A stretch of DNA of 64,000 nt from Syntrophobacter fumaroxidans MPOB (lineage in GTDB: Bacteria; Desulfobacterota; Syntrophobacteria; Syntrophobacterales; Syntrophobacteraceae): NCBI RefSeq assembly GCF_000014965.1, contig NC_008554.1:4886001-4950000 (forward strand), in the 5' to 3' direction. A program made the translations under genes and the position numbers. Below the pieces are notes generated by a model, which did no database searches, was not told the DNA's origin, and saw only the letters and a program-made list of their open reading frames with translations. This document shows positions 59,468 through 64,000 of this stretch, piece after piece (the first letter of the stretch is position 1; each line of letters starts with the position of its first letter).

Positions 59468-59524
59468 CCGGACCGGAAACCGTCCAGCCCGGATGTGTAC
59501 GGGCTGGAGGATGTTTCCGGCCGG
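59468..59524 (+). promoter_or_regulatory. Two-tier stem-loop in the glutamate synthase leader
   Basis: CCGGACCGGAAAC (59468-59480) pairs with GTTTCCGGCCGG (59513-59524) apart from one unpaired A opposite C. Inside, CCAGCCCG (59484-59491) pairs with CGGGCTGG (59500-59507). About 190 bases separate it from the ATG. No known riboswitch consensus was recognised. Confidence 0.5.
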
Positions 59525-59713
59525 AGGCAGGGGAATCCGCGGGAAAATGCGGCTCCGATCCGGAGCGGCGGGATCAGGTTCCGGCGGGATTCCGGGTTGT
59601 GATGAGGCTCTCCTCGATTCATACCAGGTTCTTCTCCGCGTTCCGAGTCCACCTACAGGCACCTGGCAAGTGAAGGCGCGTATCAATTCGTCATGACGGA
59701 GGGAGAAACCAGA

Positions 59714-61306
59714 ATGAACTATTCCACACCAAATTCCAACGACGCAACCCTAACCTTCAACCGCTCGAAAAACGTCGTTCCGATGAGCGGTCTGTGCAGC
59801 CGGTGCATCGACGGATGCCGCGGCAACTGCGAGGTTTTCCGGGCGACCTTCAGAGGTCGTGAAGTCATTTATCCCGGGCCGTTCGGGCAAATCACCGCCG
59901 GCGGGGACAAGACCTTCCCGGTGGACTATTCGCACCTGAACATCCAGGGCTACGCCATGGGAGCGCACGGTTTGCCGGCGGGAGTCCAAGGGGGTCCCGA
60001 CACCGCGATTTTCCCCATCGTGAGCACGGAAACGGAATACGGCTGGGACGTCAAGGTGAAGATGGATATGCCCGTATTCACCGGCGCCCTCGGTTCCACC
60101 GAGATCGCGCGGGCGAACTGGGATCATTTTTCCGTGGGCGCGGCGATCAGCGGGGTGACCCTGGTCTGCGGCGAGAACGTGTGCGGCATCGATCCTTACC
60201 TGGTGCTCAACGATGCCAACCGCATCGTCAAGTCGCCTGAAATGGACCGCCGCATCGAAACCTACAAGCGCTACCACAACGGCCGCGGGGAGCTCCTGGT
60301 CCAGATGAACGTGGAAGACACCCGGCTGGGCGTGGCCGAATACGTCATTGACAAGCACAAGCTGCAGACGATCGAGCTGAAATGGGGTCAAGGGGCGAAG
60401 TGCATCGGAGGGGAAATCAAGGTCGACAGCCTGGAGCGCGCCCTGGAGCTGCAGAGAAGGGGTTACATCGTCACGCCGGACCCCTCCAGCAAGATCATCC
60501 AGGCCGCCTACCACGAAGGCGCGATCAAGGAATTCGAGCGCCACAGCCGTCTTGGGTTCGTGAGCGAGGACGGTTTCCTCAAGGAGGTCGAGCGGTTGAG
60601 AAAACTCGGCTTCAAGCGCGTGACCCTTAAGACGGGAGCTTACAGCCTCCGGGAACTGGCCATGGCGATCAAGTGGGGCTCCAAGGCCCGGGTCGACCTG
60701 CTCACCATTGACGGCTCCGGGGGAGGCACGGGCATGAGCCCCTGGCGGATGATGGAGGAGTGGGGCATTCCGTCCCTGTACCTGCATTCGGTGGCCTACG
60801 AGTTCTGCGATAAGCTTGCTCAAAAGGGAGAGCGGGTGCCCGATATCGCCTTTGCCGGCGGGTTCTCCAGCGAAGACGGCATCTTCAAGGCGCTTGCCCT
60901 TGGCGCGCCTTACGTGAAGGCGGTCTGCATGGGTCGCGCGTTGATGATACCCGGAATGGTCGGGAAGAACATCGCCCAGTGGCTCAAGAAGGACGATCTG
61001 CCCAAGACCGTCAGCCAGTACGGCAAGACCGTCGAAGAAATTTTCGTGGGCTATCAGGCCGTCAAGGACATGGTCGGCGAAGACGAGATCAAAAAGATAC
61101 CGCTTGGGGCCATCGGGTTTTACAGCTATGCGGACAAACTGAAAGTGGGTCTGCAGCAGTTGATGGCCGGCGCCAGGCGGTTCAAGGTGAGCGCGATCAG
61201 CCGCAGAGACTTGATGTCGCTCACCGAGGAATGCTCCAAGGTGACCAAGATTCCCTACGTGCTGGATGCGTACCGGGAGGAGGCGGAAGCCATCCTGAAC
61301 GGTTAA
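59714..61306 (+). CDS. FMN-binding glutamate synthase-like protein (archaeal GltB type)
   Basis: A 530-residue protein of the glutamate-synthase central domain family. An N-terminal Cys cluster LCSRCIDGCRGNC (C-x2-C-x3-C-x3-C) may hold an iron-sulfur centre. The FMN/2-oxoglutarate barrel shows LLTIDGSGGGTGMSPWRMM and AGGFSSEDGIFKALALGAPY with VCMGRALM. The glutaminase domain of bacterial GltB is absent, as in archaeal-type enzymes that take ammonia from a separate subunit. ATG 59714 follows GGAGGG at 10 bases; ATG 59693 is less likely. It is followed by a shared terminator and a convergent regulator gene. Confidence 0.9.
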   Translation: MNYSTPNSNDATLTFNRSKNVVPMSGLCSRCIDGCRGNCEVFRATFRGREVIYPGPFGQITAGGDKTFPVDYSHLNIQGYAMGAHGLPAGVQGGPDTAIFPIVSTETEYGWDVKVKMDMPVFTGALGSTEIARANWDHFSVGAAISGVTLVCGENVCGIDPYLVLNDANRIVKSPEMDRRIETYKRYHNGRGELLVQMNVEDTRLGVAEYVIDKHKLQTIELKWGQGAKCIGGEIKVDSLERALELQRRGYIVTPDPSSKIIQAAYHEGAIKEFERHSRLGFVSEDGFLKEVERLRKLGFKRVTLKTGAYSLRELAMAIKWGSKARVDLLTIDGSGGGTGMSPWRMMEEWGIPSLYLHSVAYEFCDKLAQKGERVPDIAFAGGFSSEDGIFKALALGAPYVKAVCMGRALMIPGMVGKNIAQWLKKDDLPKTVSQYGKTVEEIFVGYQAVKDMVGEDEIKKIPLGAIGFYSYADKLKVGLQQLMAGARRFKVSAISRRDLMSLTEECSKVTKIPYVLDAYREEAEAILNG

Positions 61307-61334
61307 CCGTCCCGTCACGACAGGAAACAGAAGA

Positions 61335-61377
61335 AGGGCGCCCCTCCCGGTTCCGGGGAGGAGCGCCCTTTGTTTTC
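61335..61377. terminator. Bidirectional terminator between gltB-like and regulator genes
   Basis: AGGGCGC pairs with GCGCCCT, and CCTCCC/GGGGAGG pairing continues the stem with a small bulge; TTTGTTTTC follows on the plus strand and a short T-rich tract on the minus strand. Both convergent genes end here. Confidence 0.75.
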
Positions 61378-61394
61378 AACCGTGGGTCGTCCGG

Positions 61395-62693
61395 TCATCT
61401 CACCTTGATCCACAACATTTTGGCCGGGGTCGTTCCGGGGTTTTTCCACTGGGTGGGGATGTCCGAAGTCAGGTAGACGGTGTCGCCGGCGCGAACCGTG
61501 TGCACTTCCTTCTCCAGCCGCACCTGCAGCTCCCCGCTGATCAGGTAGCCGATTTCTTCGCCCTTGTGGGAAAAAAAGTGCGAAAAAACGGTCTTTTCGG
61601 ATGGAATCTCGATGAGGTACGGTTCCACCTTGAAATCCGAGTCGATGGGCGTCAGCGCCCTGGCATAGATACTGCCTTCCGGGAAGTCCGCGAACTTCAC
61701 CTGGAGCGACTCCATTGCGGAGAACACGAATTTCTTCTTTCCTGCAAGGCGTTCCTGGAAAAAAGAGCTGATATCCACCGAAAGCACTTCGGCCATCTTC
61801 ATGAGCGCCGGCAGGGAAGGGTATATGAGGTTGCTCTCCACCTGGGAAATGGTGCTCGGAGTGACGCCCACGGATTTGGCCAGTTCCGTCTGGGAGATTC
61901 CTCGCTTGGTGCGAAGCTCCTTCAGACGCAGACCGAGATCGATGCCTCCGTGGGAGCGTTTTTCCTCGTCGAAGGTGACGACCGAGTCTTTGACCCAGTA
62001 ATTGTACGGCTTGTGCAGGGTTTCGAGCTCCCGTTTCTCCGCCTTGAGAACGGAGAGGGAAGTGGTTCCCCGCCGGATCGAAAGCTCGATGACCACCTGG
62101 GCGATCTGACTGATCTGGGCGCGCAGCCGCGGGGTATGCGCCTTCTTTTCCATGATCCAGTAGGCGACGGTGTTCAGTTCGTACAACCGCGGGCAGGAAT
62201 GCGAGTAGAAGTTGAGGATGTGATCTTCGCCGCCCCAGAGCTCCTGCATGCCCGTGATGCTCTCGAAAACGAACCGGACGTCTCCTTTCAGGCCGGCGTG
62301 CACTCCGTACAGCACGTCCACGACTTCGTCGACGCGCCGAGGATCCTTGACGCGTACGATCCGGCCCGTCAGTTCCGGGGGGGCCTCGTCATAGAACTTC
62401 AGGAAGATGGACGATGAAGCGCCCTTGCCGCTCGTGAAACAATCGAGAACAGTCAGCGAGGGGTCCGAGGAAAAAGGGCCGAGCTTGTCGATGAGGTTTC
62501 GCGGCGACCTGTCGAAACTCACGTAGACTAGGGGTTTCTTGTCTGCCAGGGAGGTCTGGATGAAGCTGAGGCAGAAGGCGGATGCGAGACTCCCCGAATC
62601 ATCATGCCAAACGACGTTGTCGCCGATGCGCAGACCGCCCAGCAGGCGATCCAACTGGCTGACTCCCGAGCTGATCCGTAGTTTCTTCAACAT
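61395..62693 (-). CDS. Degenerate KaiC/RecA-like domain + HTH + cupin regulator
   Basis: A 432-residue three-part protein. Residues 1-240 resemble the KaiC/RadA fold (LDRLLGGLRIGDNVVWHDDS, LVYVSFDRSPRNLIDKL), but the Walker A site reads WHDDSGSLAS, with no Gly-Lys-Thr, and the Walker B acid is in FVFESITGM, so ATP binding is doubtful. Residues 250-310 are an XRE-type helix-turn-helix (LRTKRGISQTELAKSVGVTP, TISQVESNLIYPSLPAL). Residues 345-432 are a cupin (HFFSHKGEEIGYLISGELQV, VRAGDTVYLTSDIPTQW). HTH-cupin proteins repress amine, amino-acid or sulfur-compound genes; the extra N-terminal domain is unusual. Its operator and ligand are unknown. Confidence 0.88.
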   Translation of the reverse strand: MLKKLRISSGVSQLDRLLGGLRIGDNVVWHDDSGSLASAFCLSFIQTSLADKKPLVYVSFDRSPRNLIDKLGPFSSDPSLTVLDCFTSGKGASSSIFLKFYDEAPPELTGRIVRVKDPRRVDEVVDVLYGVHAGLKGDVRFVFESITGMQELWGGEDHILNFYSHSCPRLYELNTVAYWIMEKKAHTPRLRAQISQIAQVVIELSIRRGTTSLSVLKAEKRELETLHKPYNYWVKDSVVTFDEEKRSHGGIDLGLRLKELRTKRGISQTELAKSVGVTPSTISQVESNLIYPSLPALMKMAEVLSVDISSFFQERLAGKKKFVFSAMESLQVKFADFPEGSIYARALTPIDSDFKVEPYLIEIPSEKTVFSHFFSHKGEEIGYLISGELQVRLEKEVHTVRAGDTVYLTSDIPTQWKNPGTTPAKMLWIKVR

Positions 62694-62940
62694 GTCTTGA
62701 TCCCTTGTCGATGCGGTATGAACAGTCTGGAATTCCAGGAAAAATTCAATGCGAGCCGCAGTTTCTCACTTCGCGTTATCAATACCTCATTCTCATCATC
62801 ACTTCAATCCACAATAAGCGCCGGCCCGAAGCAACCAGCGTCCCGCCGGAAGCCGCCGCGAAAGGTTCCTCGATTCGGAGTCCCCGTGGTTTCGGCCATG
62901 GCGATCGGGCTTTTGCCGTTGATATTTCAGTCGTTTTGTC

Positions 62941-62970
62941 TTGACTTGGCCGCGTGGAGTCGAGTATAAG
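62941..62970 (+). promoter_or_regulatory. Strong promoter upstream of the binding-protein leader
   Basis: TTGACT (62941-62946), 18-base spacer, TATAAG (62965-62970). Transcription would start near 62977, about 290 bases before the binding-protein ATG. Confidence 0.65.
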
Positions 62971-62976
62971 GAGCCG

Positions 62977-63153
62977 TTCGCGAAACTATCTTTTGGAGAT
63001 TCGAGCAAGAGGAATGAAGACAATGAAGGGTGGAGACCGGCAGGATCGCTATTACTACTCCTATATTTATTCGAGGCGGTCTGCCCTTGCGTGAATGAGC
63101 CTGTAGGAACAGGCCGTGGGCAGACCGCATGCCGGTTCGCCCACGGCTTTTTT
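62977..63153 (+). ncRNA. Candidate regulatory leader or small RNA ending in a terminator
   Basis: GCGGTCTGCCC (63076-63086) and GGGCAGACCGC (63118-63128) form a perfect 11-base stem that encloses GCCTGT-AGGA-ACAGGC (63099-63114). The last part is also claimed by a terminator: GCCGTGGGC (63113-63121) pairs with GCCCACGGC (63139-63147), followed by six T. The two structures share GGGC (63118-63121) and exclude each other, as in attenuators and riboswitches. Six GGA motifs lie in the transcript, one in a hairpin loop, so a CsrA-binding RNA is another possibility. No known class was recognised. Confidence 0.55.
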
Positions 63154-63161
63154 CGTTTTGG

Positions 63162-63191
63162 AGCCGTGGTCTTTGTTGCCGCGGCTTTTTT
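63162..63191 (+). terminator. Second terminator in the leader
   Basis: AGCCGTGG (63162-63169) pairs with CCGCGGCT (63179-63186), with one G-T pair, followed by six T. A third hairpin, GGTGCGCCC/GGGCGCACC (63196-63217), comes next without a T run. Confidence 0.6.
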
Positions 63192-63264
63192 GTTTGGTGC
63201 GCCCGGCGGGGCGCACCCGCTTCAACCCTTAGAGCCCTGTACCGGCACACGGAGGAAAACAATC

Positions 63265-64000
63265 ATGAAGAAACGGAGAAACTGGCTTGCAGCGGCGCTC
63301 ACCATCTGCACATTCCTGGGTGCGCTCTTTGCTCCGATCATCGGTCCGAATGTCCTGGCCGCTCCGGAGCCCTACAAGATCGGCGCGGTTTTTTCCATCA
63401 CGGGGGTCGGTTCGTTCCTGGGCGAGCCGGAGAAGAAAACGGCGGAAATGATTCGCGACGAGATCAACAAGCAGGGGGGAATCAACGGGCATCCGGTCGA
63501 GCTGATCATCTACGATGACGAGAGCGACACCACGAAGTGCACGCTCGCGGTGAAAAAGCTGATCAAGAAGGACGAAGTCCCGGTGATCATCGGTCCCACG
63601 CGCAGCGGGGAGAGCATCGCCGTGGCCACCGTCGCCGAAGAGTCCAAGGTGCCTCTCATCTCGTGCGCGACCAGCTACAAGATCGTGACCCCCATCGAGA
63701 GCCGCAAATGGGTGTACAAGGTTGCGGGCTCCGACGCCCACGTGGTCGGCAAGATGTACGACTACATGAAGGGCAAGGGGGTGAAGAAGGTCGCCATCAT
63801 GACCGACTCCAGCGGATATGGAGCGAGCGGGCGGGAGGAGCTGCTCCGGCTGGCGCCCGAATACGGGTTTACCATCGTGGCGGATGAACGGTTCGATCCC
63901 AAGGACACGGACCTCACGGCCCAAATGACCAAAATCCGCGGCACCCAGCCGCAGGCCGTCGTGAACTGGTCCATCGGCCCCACCCAGATCCTGGCGATCA
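63265..64000 (+). CDS. Branched-chain amino-acid-type ABC substrate-binding protein (partial)
   Basis: The gene runs off the right edge; 245 codons are visible. A signal peptide (MKKRRNWLAAAL, hydrophobic core, cleavage near VLAAPEP) is followed by a type I periplasmic-binding fold: YKIGAVFSITGVGSFLGEPE, IIYDDESDTTKCTLAVKKLI, VIIGPTRSGESIAVA, VAIMTDSSGYGASGREEL. This is the LivK/Peripla_BP_6 family, which delivers branched-chain amino acids, amides or aromatic acids to an ABC importer, probably encoded to the right. GGAGG lies ahead of the ATG. Upstream sits the structured leader with terminators. Confidence 0.9.
   Translation, partial: MKKRRNWLAAALTICTFLGALFAPIIGPNVLAAPEPYKIGAVFSITGVGSFLGEPEKKTAEMIRDEINKQGGINGHPVELIIYDDESDTTKCTLAVKKLIKKDEVPVIIGPTRSGESIAVATVAEESKVPLISCATSYKIVTPIESRKWVYKVAGSDAHVVGKMYDYMKGKGVKKVAIMTDSSGYGASGREELLRLAPEYGFTIVADERFDPKDTDLTAQMTKIRGTQPQAVVNWSIGPTQILAI

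Noticed and set aside
59750-61318. 522-codon open frame antisense to the glutamate synthase gene
   Set aside because: Shadow of a clear FMN enzyme; composition follows the complementary codons.

Overview
The window looks like a chromosomal segment of a GC-rich, sulfate-reducing deltaproteobacterium (Desulfobacterota). Evidence seen directly: a dissimilatory sulfite reductase locus (dsrD, dsrA, dsrB, a cobyrinate diamide synthase homologue, dsrC), a tetraheme cytochrome c3-like protein, a 7Fe-type ferredoxin, a fused siroheme decarboxylase of the alternative heme pathway, and a HesB-like selenoprotein with an in-frame TGA. The mixture resembles Syntrophobacter and relatives; that placement is an inference from gene content, not from a database search.

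Layout. 1-9 kb: the edge of a zinc-ribbon gene, an unrecognised 536-residue protein, a YchF-like GTPase, a minus-strand group (zinc-ribbon protein, CoA-disulfide reductase with rhodanese tail, BPL_N glutamine-amidotransferase-like protein) and a cNMP-binding PP2C phosphatase. 9-19 kb: a GalT-like protein, an ABC exporter with a very large insert in its ATPase domain whose gene overlaps that of a cNMP-binding protein, an RsbW/RsbV-type pair, the selenoprotein, a chagasin-like inhibitor and an unknown protein. 19-28 kb: siroheme and sulfite-reduction region (AhbA-AhbB fusion, SlyD-type FKBP, TPR protein, dsrD-dsrA-dsrB-cbiA-dsrC, ferredoxin, cytochrome c3). 28-47 kb: mostly housekeeping genes (hydrolase-OsmC fusion, HPF-cold shock fusion, CNNM/CorC protein, CysRS-like paralogue, EngB, aminotransferase, SPOR lipoprotein, HisG, HisI, RlmN, deacetylase-like protein, hydantoinase A, MreB, D-Ala-D-Ala carboxypeptidase with a basic tail).

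47-59 kb is an accessory island: a giant NHL/YD-repeat RHS protein interrupted by one frameshift, an AT-rich C-terminal tip, a small AT-rich membrane protein in the immunity position, and a decayed second copy of the RHS core. Two sugar-transfer genes follow. 59-64 kb: an archaeal-type FMN glutamate synthase with a structured leader, a convergent regulator joining a degenerate KaiC-like domain, an HTH and a cupin, then a strong promoter and a leader with mutually exclusive hairpins before a branched-chain amino-acid type binding protein that runs off the right end.

How the parts fit: AhbA-AhbB, the CbiA homologue, DsrAB and cytochrome c3 share siroheme as cofactor or precursor. The PP2C phosphatase, anti-sigma kinase and STAS antagonist could form a partner-switching circuit; the cNMP sensors and ABC exporter between them may be connected to it. 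No tRNA, rRNA, CRISPR array or intact insertion sequence was seen.
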